A stretch of DNA of 64,000 nt from Collinsella sp. (lineage in GTDB: Bacteria > Actinomycetota > Coriobacteriia > Coriobacteriales > Coriobacteriaceae), in contig DXMJ01000002.1 of NCBI GenBank assembly GCA_019414265.1, forward strand, positions 9,863 to 73,862. The letters are read 5' to 3'. Position numbers and translations under genes: made by a program. The notes under the pieces were generated by a model that had not been told where the DNA came from, ran no database searches, and saw only the letters and a list, made by a program, of their open reading frames with translations. Below are positions 32,131 to 40,369 of the stretch, in pieces. Position 1 is the first letter of the stretch; the number at the start of each line of letters is the position of its first letter.

Positions 32131-32472
32131 GTGCAGCGCATGGAGGATATGAACGAGCTGCAGATGACCTGCTTTGAGATCATCAGTTTCGTCGGAACCG
32201 CCAAGAGCATGTACATCAATGCCGTGCAAAAGGCCAAGGAGGGCGATTTTGACGCCGCCGAGGAGCTTATCAAGCAGGGTGACGAGGCTTACAACGGTGG
32301 TCACGATGTTCACATGGGGCTCCTTAAAAAGGAGGCCAATGGCGAGCGTAACGGCGAGGCCCCGCTGATTCTGCTGCATGCCGAGGACCAGATGGCAGGC
32401 ACCGAGACCATGCGCGTCATGGCCACGGAGCTCATCGAGGTCCACAAGCTGCTGCAGGCGCGCACGGCCTAG
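32131..32472 (+). CDS. PTS sugar transporter subunit IIA, lactose/cellobiose family
   Basis: A 113-residue, all-helical trimeric phosphocarrier. The family core CFEIISFVGTAKSMYINAVQ and the phospho-accepting His83 in ILLHAEDQMAG are visible. The start is uncertain: GTG at 32131 directly after the IIB stop, ATG at 32140 or ATG at 32149 would all preserve the domain, and none has a perfect Shine-Dalgarno. It completes the cellobiose-type system with the IIC and IIB upstream. A terminator hairpin follows. Confidence 0.94.
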   Translation: MQRMEDMNELQMTCFEIISFVGTAKSMYINAVQKAKEGDFDAAEELIKQGDEAYNGGHDVHMGLLKKEANGERNGEAPLILLHAEDQMAGTETMRVMATELIEVHKLLQARTA

Positions 32473-32528
32473 TCGGCGTTATCGCCGCGACGGACCGTTC
32501 GGCCCACCAGACAATTCAGTCCCTTTCA

Positions 32529-32567
32529 CGGGCGCCGGGAGCCTCCGCCTTCCGGCGCCTTTATATT
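32529..32567 (+). terminator. Intrinsic terminator after PTS IIA
   Basis: An 8-bp stem GGCGCCGG (32531-32538) with CCGGCGCC (32552-32559), followed by TTTATATTT. Confidence 0.75.
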
Positions 32568-32616
32568 TGGCGAAGGCCTTGCGCGAGCTGATGAGCGGGC
32601 GTTCGCATTTTCCCAG

Positions 32617-32662
32617 ATAAAACCTGCCAAAACAAACCTGTCCCTTTTTGGCAGGTTTTTGT
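32617..32662 (+). terminator. Second terminator carrying the GCCAAAACAAACC repeat
   Basis: An 11-bp stem AAAACCTGCCA (32619-32629) with TGGCAGGTTTT (32649-32659) and a 19-nt loop, followed by T. The text CTGCCAAAACAAACCTGTCC is also found, diverged, in both orientations in the leader at 28677-28769. Confidence 0.7.
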
Positions 32663-32713
32663 CTTAGGAGCGGTACCATACAGGCAATGTTTAAACGAGA
32701 AAGGTGGGCTCCC

Positions 32714-33667
32714 ATGGAACCTAAGCAGTACTACATCGGCATCGACGTCGGCGGCACTTCGGTTAAGGAGGGCCTGTTCGATGAGGACGGCAACCTGCTT
32801 GCCAAGGCCAGCGTACCCACGCCTCCCATCGTTGACGCTGCGGGCTTTGCCGCGGTGACCGAGGCGATCGACCAGGTGGTCGCCAAGGCGCAGATTCCGC
32901 GTGCCTTTGTGGCTGGCATTGGCCTGGCCGTTCCGTGCCCCATCCCGGCCTCGGGCGATGCCAAGGTCAAGGCCAACATTGCCATTAACCTGCCCGAGCT
33001 TAGGATCGCCATTCAGGAGCACTGCCCCGACGCGGTCGTTAAGTACGAGAACGATGCCAACGCTGCTGCCATGGGCGAGGCCTGGCTCGGCTCTGCCAAG
33101 GGCGTGCAGAACGTGGTGATGGTCACCATCGGTACCGGCGTGGGCGGCGGCGTTATCGTCAACGGCGACGTGGTGTCGGGCGTTGTGGGCGCCGGCGGCG
33201 AGATTGGCCACATGTGCCTGAATCCCGACGAGGAGCGCACCTGCGGCTGTGGCGGCCATGGCCACCTGGAGCAGTATTCCAGCGCCACTGGCGTGGTGAG
33301 CAACTACCTTGCCGAATGCAAGAAGGCGGGCGTCGAGCCCATCGAGCTCACCGGCCCCTCCGATTCCAAGGACGTGTTCCAAGCTTGCCGCGAGGGCGAC
33401 AAGCTTGCGCTGGCCGCGGCTGATACCATGGCCGATTATCTCGGTCGCGCTCTGGCGCTTATCGCCAACGTGGTCGACCCCGAGATGTTCCTGATCGGCG
33501 GCGGCGCCTCCGCCTCGGCCGACGTCTACCTCGACAAGGTCCGCGAGCACTTTAAGCACTGCGCGCTTTCCGCCTCGCGCGAGACGCCCATTGAGGTCGC
33601 CTCGCTCGGCAACGACGCCGGCATCATCGGTGCCGCTTACGTAGCCCTGCGCGCCGCCGGCAAATAG
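32714..33667 (+). CDS. ROK-family sugar kinase (glucokinase-like)
   Basis: A 317-residue ATP-dependent sugar kinase. The ASKHA nucleotide loop IGIDVGGTSVKEGLFDEDG is at the N-terminus, the substrate region has KYENDANAAAMGEAWLG with the catalytic Asp, and the phosphate loop is TIGTGVGGGVIVNG. The ROK zinc motif reads GEIGHMC...CGCGGHGHLEQYSS. No helix-turn-helix is present, so it is an enzyme, not a repressor. Following the 6-phospho-beta-glucosidase operon, it probably phosphorylates the free glucose released. Two terminators precede it, so it may have its own promoter within 32570-32700. Confidence 0.93.
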   Translation: MEPKQYYIGIDVGGTSVKEGLFDEDGNLLAKASVPTPPIVDAAGFAAVTEAIDQVVAKAQIPRAFVAGIGLAVPCPIPASGDAKVKANIAINLPELRIAIQEHCPDAVVKYENDANAAAMGEAWLGSAKGVQNVVMVTIGTGVGGGVIVNGDVVSGVVGAGGEIGHMCLNPDEERTCGCGGHGHLEQYSSATGVVSNYLAECKKAGVEPIELTGPSDSKDVFQACREGDKLALAAADTMADYLGRALALIANVVDPEMFLIGGGASASADVYLDKVREHFKHCALSASRETPIEVASLGNDAGIIGAAYVALRAAGK

Positions 33668-33675
33668 CTGGTGCA

Positions 33676-33726
33676 AGGGGGCCAGGTTACTTTGCACCAA
33701 CATGGTGCAAAAGGGACAGCCTTGGC
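33676..33726. repeat. TTTGCACCAACATGGTGCAAA palindrome copy
   Basis: A perfect 9-bp stem TTTGCACCA (33691-33699) with TGGTGCAAA (33703-33711) and loop ACA. The outer GCCAGGTTA / GGGACAGC parts are less well paired. It shares TTTGCACCAAC and TGGTGCA with 23245-23285. Confidence 0.7.
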
Positions 33727-33833
33727 CTCCATGCCTGCCCCAAAATATGCCGTAGCCCTTCCGTCTGCGAAGGCTCGGCATCGGCGTGCTACCATAGCTA
33801 CGTCCAAGTACACATATCAAGTGGAGGATATCC

Positions 33834-34757
33834 ATGGCAAACGTTCTTGTCTTTGGTCACCAGAACCCCGATAACGACGCCATCATGAGCGCCGTCGTCC
33901 TGTCCCAGCTGCTCAACCAGGTTGAGTATGCCGGCAACACCTACGAGGCCTGCGCCCTTGGTCAGCTTCCGGCCGAGTCCGCCAAGCTGCTCGCCGACGC
34001 CGGCATCGCCGAGCCCCGCGTGATCGAGTCCGTCGAGGCCGGTCAGCTCGTCGTCCTCACCGACCACAACGAGTCTGCCCAGTCCGTCGCCGGCCTTAAG
34101 GACGCCACGGTCTTTGGCGTTGTCGATCATCACCGCATCGGCGACTTCGAGACCGCCGGCCCGCTGCATTACATCTGCCTGCCCTGGGGCTCCAGCTGCA
34201 CCATCGTCACCAAGCTCGCCGGCGTGCTCGGCGTTGAGCTTTCCGACGTCCAGGCCAAGCTGCTGCTCTCGGCCATGATGACCGACACGCTCATGCTCAA
34301 GAGCCCCACCACCACCGATGTCGACCGCGCTGTCGCCGCCAAGCTCGGCGAGCAGGTGGGTGTCGACCCGGTCAAGTTTGGCATGGAGGTCTTCCTCACC
34401 CGTCCGTCCGGCTCCTTCACCGCAGCCGAGATGGTCGGCAACGACATCAAGATGTTCGAGCCCGCCGGCAAGAAGCTGCTCATCGGCCAGTACGAGACCG
34501 TCGACAAGAGTCGTGCGCTCGGCATGATCGACGAGATTCGCGAGGCCATGCGCGCCTACGCCGCCGAGAAGGGTGCCGATGGCATTGTCCTGTGCATCAC
34601 CGACATCATGGAGGAGGGCTCGCAGGTCCTGCTCGAGGGCGAGACCGAGGCCGCTCAGAAGGGCCTGGGCATTGCCGACGAGCACGACGGCGTCTGGATG
34701 CCGGGTGTCCTCTCCCGTAAGAAGCAGGTCGCTGCCCCCATCATGGCCGCCTGCTAG
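33834..34757 (+). CDS. ppaC: Manganese-dependent inorganic pyrophosphatase
   Basis: Family II (DHH) pyrophosphatase, 307 residues, normal length. Metal motifs: GHQNPDNDA (residues 8-16), ESVEAGQLVVLTDHNE with Asp/His, VDHHRIGDF (DHH about residues 98-100), and the C-terminal DHHA2 domain with GVLSRKKQ carrying the substrate-binding Arg-Lys-Lys. The enzyme hydrolyses pyrophosphate to drive biosynthesis. ATG after GTGGAGG. Single-gene unit ended by a strong terminator. Confidence 0.97.
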   Translation: MANVLVFGHQNPDNDAIMSAVVLSQLLNQVEYAGNTYEACALGQLPAESAKLLADAGIAEPRVIESVEAGQLVVLTDHNESAQSVAGLKDATVFGVVDHHRIGDFETAGPLHYICLPWGSSCTIVTKLAGVLGVELSDVQAKLLLSAMMTDTLMLKSPTTTDVDRAVAAKLGEQVGVDPVKFGMEVFLTRPSGSFTAAEMVGNDIKMFEPAGKKLLIGQYETVDKSRALGMIDEIREAMRAYAAEKGADGIVLCITDIMEEGSQVLLEGETEAAQKGLGIADEHDGVWMPGVLSRKKQVAAPIMAAC

Positions 34758-34776
34758 GTTTAGTTGACCAAACGCC

Positions 34777-34817
34777 ACGACCGGATCGCGGACGTCCCGC
34801 GCTCCGGTCGTTTTTTG
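34777..34817 (+). terminator. Intrinsic terminator of ppaC
   Basis: A 9-bp stem ACGACCGGA (34777-34785) with TCCGGTCGT (34803-34811), with GCGGGA-type inner pairing and TTTTTT at the end. Confidence 0.9.
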
Positions 34818-34841
34818 TGCACGGCGCCGCGTCGTCTCTTG

Positions 34842-35008
34842 GACAGGCGTGCCCGTGCCGTTGAGCAAATAATGTTCAACCTGTGGTTCCGCTTTTCGGC
34901 CACGCCTGCGTGCTTGTCGTGCAGGGTAGGCTAGATGCAAGCGTAATACGTTAGAGCGCGGCGCCGCCACTTGGGCGGGCCGTGCTTTTTTAAGACGGGA
35001 GCTTTCCC
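34842..35008 (+). promoter_or_regulatory. Structured leader with terminator-like hairpin before nhaA
   Basis: Two structured parts. First, CAGGCGTG (34844-34851) pairs with CACGCCTG (34901-34908), enclosing GTTGA...TTCAAC (34860-34880). Second, GCGCGGCGCCGCC ACTT GGGCGGGCCGTGC followed directly by TTTTTT (about 34956-34991), which has the form of an intrinsic terminator, then a small ACGGGAGC TTTCCCGT hairpin. The nhaA Shine-Dalgarno (AAAGGAG) follows at once. This suggests attenuation of nhaA, but a leftover terminator for an upstream transcript is also possible. Confidence 0.5.
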
Positions 35009-35024
35009 GTGAAAGGAGCCGCCC

Positions 35025-36383
35025 ATGGCAGCAACTGAGCAGCTGTTCAACGTTCGTGAGCGCAAGCGCTTTGAACGTCACGACATTTGGGAGCGCATCG
35101 CCGAGAACGGCACGATTTCCGCCGCCGTCATGGTCTTCGCCGCTATCGCCGCCGTTATCTGCGCCAACACCGATGCCTACGAGGCCATCCATCACTTTTT
35201 GGAGACCCCGCTGTATGTGGGCCTGGGCAACCTTACGGCTGGTCTCACCGTTGAGCTTTTCGTCAACGACTTCCTCATGGCGATTTTCTTTTTGTTGGTG
35301 GGCATTGAGCTTAAGTACGAGATGACGGTCGGCGAGCTCAAGAATCCGCGTCAGGCCATGCTTCCCATGTTGGCGGCGGTGGGCGGCGTCGTCGTTCCCG
35401 CCTGCATCTACCTGATCTTTAACCATGCCGGCGCCCGCAACGGTTGGGCCATCCCCATGGCAACCGATATTGCCTTTGCGCTGGGCGTGCTGTCGCTTTT
35501 GGGCAACCGCGTTCCCAACGGCGTGCGCGTGTTCTTCTCGACGCTCGCTATCGCCGACGACCTGATCTCCATCGCCGCCATCGCCATCTTCTACGGTCAG
35601 AGCCCCAATCCGTTTTGGTTGGGCGCCGCCGCGCTTGTGACCTGCGCGCTCGTGTGGCTCAACAAGACGCAGCATTACCGCCTTGCCCCGTATTCGGTAC
35701 TGGGGCTGCTGTTGTGGTTCTGCATGTTCAAGAGCGGCGTACATGCCACGCTTGCTGGCGTCATCCTGGCCTTCACCATTCCGGCCAAGTGCGGCGTCAA
35801 GCTCGATAGTCTCACCGATTGGCTGGGCGAGTGCCTGCCGCTGCTCGATGACCGCTACGACGACGAGGCACACATCCTGGGCCAGCATGACTTTACCGTC
35901 TCGACTACCAAGGTCGAGCGCGTCATGCACCGCGTGACCCCGCCGCTTATCCGCATGGAGCGTCTGATCTCCACGCCGGTCAACTTTGTGATCCTGCCGA
36001 TCTTTGCGTTCGTAAACGCTCAGGTTCGTTTAGTGGGCGTGGACATGAGCACGCTGCTCACCGATCCGGTGACGCTCGGCGTGTACTTTGGCATGCTGCT
36101 GGGCAAGCCGATCGGCATCTTTGGTATGACGTTTGCCCTGGTTAAGCTTAAGGCCTGCGAGCTGCCGCACAATGTCAACTGGCACATGATTGCCGGCGTG
36201 GGCATTCTGGGCGGTATCGGCTTTACCATGTCGATTCTCATCAGCGGCCTTGCCTTCCCGACGGCCCAGTTTGAGGTTCTTGCAGCCAAGGCCGCTATTC
36301 TCGCCGGTTCGGTCACCGCAGCCGTGCTCGGCATGATCTACATGAGCGTGGTCTGCAAGCATCCCTCGCCCAAAGACGAGTAA
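35025..36383 (+). CDS. nhaA: Na+/H+ antiporter NhaA
   Basis: Electrogenic sodium/proton antiporter of 452 residues with about twelve membrane segments. Family segments: NDFLMAIFFLLVGIELKYE, the paired transport aspartates in AIADDLISIAAIAIFY (as Asp163/Asp164 of the E. coli protein), MATDIAFALGVLSLLG and GKPIGIFGM. It is longer than the E. coli protein because of a hydrophilic loop (about residues 265-310, DDRYDDEAHILGQHDF) and short polar ends. ATG after GAAAGGAG. It exports Na+ at the expense of the proton gradient. The structured leader may regulate it. Confidence 0.96.
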   Translation: MAATEQLFNVRERKRFERHDIWERIAENGTISAAVMVFAAIAAVICANTDAYEAIHHFLETPLYVGLGNLTAGLTVELFVNDFLMAIFFLLVGIELKYEMTVGELKNPRQAMLPMLAAVGGVVVPACIYLIFNHAGARNGWAIPMATDIAFALGVLSLLGNRVPNGVRVFFSTLAIADDLISIAAIAIFYGQSPNPFWLGAAALVTCALVWLNKTQHYRLAPYSVLGLLLWFCMFKSGVHATLAGVILAFTIPAKCGVKLDSLTDWLGECLPLLDDRYDDEAHILGQHDFTVSTTKVERVMHRVTPPLIRMERLISTPVNFVILPIFAFVNAQVRLVGVDMSTLLTDPVTLGVYFGMLLGKPIGIFGMTFALVKLKACELPHNVNWHMIAGVGILGGIGFTMSILISGLAFPTAQFEVLAAKAAILAGSVTAAVLGMIYMSVVCKHPSPKDE

Positions 36384-36469
36384 GAGCGCGAAAACCGGCT
36401 CCAGAACCGATTCGGGCGCGTCCAAAATGCGGATTCTGGCGGTGCTTGCCGCCTGCCAGACACGCCAGT

Positions 36470-36695
36470 GGTCAAAAAACGCCGTTTGTGAGTACTGTCA
36501 CAAACGGCGTATCATTTTAGGTGCGGAAAATAATGAACAAAGTTATAAGAACTGTACGTTAATGAGTGACCATCGACTTCCAATTTGGCGCTAGCTGACG
36601 GTGATTAGGAAGTTTCAAGTCGAGTTTTGCCGATTTCGACCAAAAATCGCTGCTACTAAAAAGGTAACAGTACTCATATTTGCCCTTTTTTGGCC
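36470..36695. mobile_element. MITE-like element, copy A (226 nt)
   Basis: The right end 36650-36695 matches the right terminal repeat of the element at 51031-51245 at most positions (GGTAACAGTACTCATATTTG, TTTTTTGGCC). The left end 36470-36501 (GGTCAAAAAACG..., GTGAGTACTGTCAC) pairs with it in inverted orientation over about 32 bases, 24 of them matching, and has gained a local hairpin ACGCCGTTTGTG...CACAAACGGCGT. The interior shares ATAATGAACAAAG-like text with copy B. No gene lies inside. It lies behind nhaA; the rest of 36384-36756 has no recognised feature. Confidence 0.65.
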
Positions 36696-36756
36696 ACAAG
36701 CCCTAAAACAAGCCTCGCCAAGGTCGGGAAGCGGGCCAAATCGCCGGCCTCGAGGC

Positions 36757-37011
36757 TTATTCCACCGTTCCGTAGACGGCGCCCCAGCCGTGGGCGGCCA
36801 AGGCGGAGTTGAGCTGGTCGCAGAGTGACTGGCGGTCGTAATAGCCGGGCGGTAGCAGGTTGACGATTTCCATGAGATCGGGCGCCAGGTCCAAGATTTC
36901 GGCCTGTACGATCAGGTCCAGGCGGTCGATGGCATGGCGGTCGTAAAACAGCCCGTCGACCAGGCGCTGCAGGTCGCCGAATTCCTCGGCCCTAAACGAT
37001 CCGTACTCCAT
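36757..37011 (-). CDS. Small protein of unknown function
   Basis: An 84-residue acidic soluble protein, not assigned to a family. It starts MEYGSFRAEEFGDLQRLVDG and contains IDRLDLIVQAEILDLAPDLM, LPPGYYDRQSLCDQLN and a C-terminal AHGWGAVYGTVE, all compatible with a compact alpha-helical domain. GGAGG lies five bases before the ATG at 37011, which is preferred over the upstream ATG at 37062. The similarity of helix spacing to small regulatory or chaperone-like proteins is not strong enough for a call. Divergent from the aminotransferase gene. Confidence 0.6.
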   Translation of the reverse strand: MEYGSFRAEEFGDLQRLVDGLFYDRHAIDRLDLIVQAEILDLAPDLMEIVNLLPPGYYDRQSLCDQLNSALAAHGWGAVYGTVE

Positions 37012-37160
37012 AGTGCCTCCTTGGGCGCCCCACGCCGCCATGCGCGGCGATTCGTAATTCATTGCGATGAACTTAATCTATCACGGCTTCATACCGTTGT
37101 GGCGGTGGCGGTCTATACTTAGACGAACTGCAACGTACCGCTTCGCGAAAGGTCGCACCC

Positions 37161-38465
37161 ATGCAGACGATCTACCAGAAGATGGAAACCACCGAACTCG
37201 ATGCCGCCATCGAGGCGCTCAAAGCCGAGGTCGCCGAGGTCAAGGCCAAGGGCCTGGCGCTCGACATGGCCCGCGGCAAGCCGTCGCCCTCCCAGGTGGA
37301 CATCTCTCGACCTATGCTCGATATCCTCAATGCCGATGCCGATCTGCACGACGGCAACGTCGACTGCTCCAACTACGGCTGCTTTGAGGGCATTCCCTCG
37401 GCACGCAAGCTAGCGGGGGAGTTCCTGGGGTGCCCTGCCGAGCAGACGCTCGTGCTGGGCTCGTCGAGTTTGCTGATTGAGCATGACATCGCCGGTATGT
37501 TCTGGCGTTGCGGCTCGTGCGGCAGCGAGCCCTGGGACGCCTACGAGGCCGCGCACGACGGCAAGAAGGTCAAGTTCCTGTGCCCCGTTCCCGGCTACGA
37601 TCGCCACTTTGGCATCACCGCCGACTTGGGCATCGAGAACGTCCCCGTCGCGATGACCGACAACGGCCCCGACATGGACGAGGTTGAGCGCCTGGTTGCC
37701 GCCGACGATTCCATCAAGGGCATCTGGTGCGTGCCCAAGTATTCCAACCCCACGGGCATCACCTTTAGCGAGGACACTGTGCGCCGCCTGGTCGAGATGC
37801 CCACGGCCGCGCCCGATTTCCGCATCTTTTGGGACAACGCTTACTGCGTGCACGACCTGTACGACGAGACCGACGAGCTCGCAAATATCTTTGACCTCGC
37901 TCGCGCGGCGGGCACCGAGGATCGCGTGGTGGCCTTTGCCTCGACGTCCAAGATCACCTTCCCGGGCGCCGGCATCGGCTTTATTGGTGCGAGCCCCGCG
38001 GTTATCGCCGAGTTCTCCAAGCGCCTGAAGGCCGGCCTCATCAGCGCCGACAAGCTCAACCAGCTGCGTCACGTGCGTTTCCTTCCCACCATCGAGGCGG
38101 TCAAGGAGCACATGAAAAAGCATGCCGAGTTCCTGCGCCCGCGCTTTGAGGCCGTTGAGCGTAAACTCACCGAGGGCTTGGGCAACACGGGTTGCGCCAC
38201 TTGGACTCATCCCCATGGCGGCTACTTTGTGAGTTTCGATGGCCCCGAGGGCTCGGCCCAGAAGGTCGCCGCGCTTTGTGCCGACCTGGGCGTCAGGCTC
38301 ACGCCGGCTGGTGCCACCTGGCCTTATGGCAAGGATCCGCGCGACACCAACATCCGCATCGCGCCGAGCTATCCCACGGTCGAGGACCTGGAGGCCGCGC
38401 TCGATGTGCTGGTGCTGGCTGTCAAGCTCGTCGCTGCCGAGCTTGCGCGTGCCGAGCGCGCCTAA
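37161..38465 (+). CDS. PLP-dependent aminotransferase, aspartate aminotransferase Ic-type
   Basis: Fold-type I aminotransferase of 434 residues. The pyridoxal-phosphate lysine is Lys264 in FASTSKITFPGAGIGF; the preceding PKYSNPTGITF and WDNAYCVHDLY supply the Asn and Tyr/Asp cofactor contacts, and NIRIAPSYP the substrate Arg. The opening LALDMARGKPSPSQVDIS and overall order match the subgroup Ic aspartate aminotransferases (AspT of Actinobacteria) more than the classical Ia/Ib forms. It probably makes aspartate from oxaloacetate and glutamate. A weak Shine-Dalgarno (GAAAGG) precedes the ATG; the STAS gene follows after 66 bases. Confidence 0.88.
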   Translation: MQTIYQKMETTELDAAIEALKAEVAEVKAKGLALDMARGKPSPSQVDISRPMLDILNADADLHDGNVDCSNYGCFEGIPSARKLAGEFLGCPAEQTLVLGSSSLLIEHDIAGMFWRCGSCGSEPWDAYEAAHDGKKVKFLCPVPGYDRHFGITADLGIENVPVAMTDNGPDMDEVERLVAADDSIKGIWCVPKYSNPTGITFSEDTVRRLVEMPTAAPDFRIFWDNAYCVHDLYDETDELANIFDLARAAGTEDRVVAFASTSKITFPGAGIGFIGASPAVIAEFSKRLKAGLISADKLNQLRHVRFLPTIEAVKEHMKKHAEFLRPRFEAVERKLTEGLGNTGCATWTHPHGGYFVSFDGPEGSAQKVAALCADLGVRLTPAGATWPYGKDPRDTNIRIAPSYPTVEDLEAALDVLVLAVKLVAAELARAERA

Positions 38466-38531
38466 CGCGTAGGGCCCCGCAAGTCCGCGCCTAGTACTAT
38501 CCGCACTTTCGATACGTAAAGGAGCGTATAC

Positions 38532-38846
38532 ATGGATTTGGGTATTTCCACCAACCCCACGCCAGAGCTCTACACCATTAAGGTGACCGGTGAGATCGAT
38601 ATCTCTAACGCCGATAGCCTGCGCAATGCCATCGACCTGGCGCTCGAGCAGCCCACTGAGGCCGTTGAGCTCGATTTTGCCCAGGTGAGCTACATCGATT
38701 CGACGGGCATTGGCGTGCTTGTGGGCGCCGCACACCACGCAGCTGATCATGGTAAGCGTTTTAGCTGCGTCAACGTGCAGCCCCCGGTGATGCGCGTGGT
38801 TCAGCTGTTGGGCGTCGACCAGGAGATTTCGATCACCGCTGCATAA
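38532..38846 (+). CDS. STAS-domain anti-sigma factor antagonist
   Basis: A 104-residue single STAS domain, like SpoIIAA/RsbV. The conserved phosphorylatable Ser57 lies in SYIDSTGIGVLVGAAHHA; the first strand is YTIKVTGEIDISNADSL. Such proteins bind an anti-sigma kinase when dephosphorylated and so free a sigma factor. The kinase and sigma partners are not adjacent. ATG after AAAGGAG. Single gene between the aminotransferase and tat genes. Confidence 0.92.
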   Translation: MDLGISTNPTPELYTIKVTGEIDISNADSLRNAIDLALEQPTEAVELDFAQVSYIDSTGIGVLVGAAHHAADHGKRFSCVNVQPPVMRVVQLLGVDQEISITAA

Positions 38847-38999
38847 TCTTTGCCCCCAAAAGGGCGTGCCGTTTGGCATATGTTTGTGATGCGCTCGGAC
38901 GTTTTGGCGTCCGGGCGCTATACTTGACCGAATGAATAGACGAGTTCCGGCCGAATGGCGCGGTGCGGGCTCGACTCACATCGAGCCTTGGAGGTATGT

Positions 39000-39572
39000 G
39001 TGTTTGGTATTGGAGAGGGTGAGCTCGCGATCATCGTGGTCTTCGGCTTTTTGCTGTTTGGCCCGGATAAGCTCCCGCAGATGGGCCGCACGATCGGCCG
39101 TGCCATCCGTCAGTTCCGCGAGACGCAGGAAAAGATGACGGCCGTTGTTCAGTCCGAGATTATCGATCCGGTGAGCGAGGCCGCGTCGGCCCCGGTCAAG
39201 CCCAAGAAGGCCGCTGCGACCGACGACGATTCCGATGCGGACGAGGATGCCGCCGAGACGGCAGCGCCCGCCAAGAAGGAGACCTTTGCCGAGCGTCGCG
39301 CCCGTCTTGCTGCCGAGAAGGCCGCAAGCGAGGGTGCTGCTGAGGGCGAAGGCGCTGTTGATGAGGCCGAGGGTACAGAGCCTGCTGCTGCCGTCGAGCC
39401 CGAGCCTGCTGCAGAGCCCGAGCCCGAGCCGGCAGAGCCCACGACGGCTGACCTCTACGCCCGTCGTCCCCGCAAACGCAAGGCCGTCGTCGACCAGCTC
39501 GCTCGCGAGCTCGAGGTCGAGGACGATGCCGAGGCTGCTGCCGCCGACGCCCCGAAGGGAGGCGATGAGTAA
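39000..39572 (+). CDS. tatB: Sec-independent translocase TatA/TatB-type subunit
   Basis: A 190-residue Tat component. The N-terminal membrane helix (MFGIGEGELAIIVVFGFLLFG) is followed by the FGPDKLP hinge and the amphipathic helix GRTIGRAIRQFRETQEK, then a long Ala/Glu/Pro-rich tail (about 140 residues) ending in RRPRKRKAVVDQ. The LPQMGRTIGRA form and the long tail favour TatB, though a bifunctional TatA cannot be excluded. GTG start chosen, since GGAGG lies five bases upstream; the ATG at 38955 has none. Its stop overlaps the tatC start. Confidence 0.88.
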   Translation: MFGIGEGELAIIVVFGFLLFGPDKLPQMGRTIGRAIRQFRETQEKMTAVVQSEIIDPVSEAASAPVKPKKAAATDDDSDADEDAAETAAPAKKETFAERRARLAAEKAASEGAAEGEGAVDEAEGTEPAAAVEPEPAAEPEPEPAEPTTADLYARRPRKRKAVVDQLARELEVEDDAEAAAADAPKGGDE

Positions 39573-40363
39573 TGCCGATCGGACCTGCGCGCATGCCGCT
39601 CTTCGATCACCTGGGAGAGCTTCGTCGCCGCCTGACTATCGTGGTCGTATCGGTGTTTGCCGCCGCTATCGTGCTGTATTTCGCCACGCCTGTGGTGCTC
39701 GATATCCTGGAAGACCCCATCCGCTCCTTTGTGCCGGACGGTAAGTTCTACATCACCACCACGCTCGGCGGCTTTGGCCTGCGCTTCTCGCTGGCCATCA
39801 AGATGGCCGTGGTCATGTGCACGCCCATGATCATCTGGCAGATCCTGGCATTTTTCCTGCCGGCACTGCGCCCCAACGAGCGCAAGTGGGTTGTGCCCAC
39901 GGTGCTCGCCTCGACGGTTCTGTTCTTCCTGGGTGCCATCTTCTGCTACTTCATCATCATCCCGGCGGGCTTTGAGTGGCTCATCGGCGAGACCTCGGCC
40001 GTCGCTACGGCGCTGCCCGACCTGGAGAACTACGTCAACATGGAGCTGCTCTTTATGATCGGCTTTGGCGTGGCGTTTGAGCTGCCGCTCATCATCTTCT
40101 ATCTGTCCGTCTTTCACATCGTGTCCTATGCGGCCTTCCGCAGCGCCTGGCGCTACGTGTACGTGGGCCTGCTCGTGGGCTCGGCTGTGATCACGCCCGA
40201 CGGCTCGCCCGTTACGCTGGGCCTTATGTACGGTGCCCTGCTTTCGCTCTACGAGATCTCGCTCGCCATTGCCCGCGTGGTCATTACCGCGCGCGAGGGC
40301 AAGGAGGGCCTGTTCGTGAGCCGTCTGGACCTGTTCTCGGACGACGAGGACGACGAGGAGTAA
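39572..40363 (+). CDS. tatC: Sec-independent translocase TatC
   Basis: The core receptor of the twin-arginine translocon, 263 residues with six membrane segments. It begins MPLFDHLGELRRRLTIVVVS, the conserved TatC start, and later has FFLPALRPNERKW and GFGVAFELPLIIF with the key Glu. It binds the twin-arginine signal and with TatA/B exports folded proteins, commonly cofactor enzymes such as hydrogenases. ATG overlaps the stop of the upstream tat gene (translational coupling). hypA follows six bases after its stop. Confidence 0.96.
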   Translation: MPIGPARMPLFDHLGELRRRLTIVVVSVFAAAIVLYFATPVVLDILEDPIRSFVPDGKFYITTTLGGFGLRFSLAIKMAVVMCTPMIIWQILAFFLPALRPNERKWVVPTVLASTVLFFLGAIFCYFIIIPAGFEWLIGETSAVATALPDLENYVNMELLFMIGFGVAFELPLIIFYLSVFHIVSYAAFRSAWRYVYVGLLVGSAVITPDGSPVTLGLMYGALLSLYEISLAIARVVITAREGKEGLFVSRLDLFSDDEDDEE

Positions 40364-40369
40364 AACGGT

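Noticed and set aside
30310..32445. A 711-codon minus-strand frame antisense to the PTS IIC/IIB/IIA genes
   Set aside because: Low-complexity, His/Asp/Gly-rich translation that shadows clear PTS genes; no Shine-Dalgarno.
33798..35930. A 710-codon minus-strand frame across ppaC and nhaA
   Set aside because: It crosses two certain genes and the terminator between them; composition is that of an antisense shadow.
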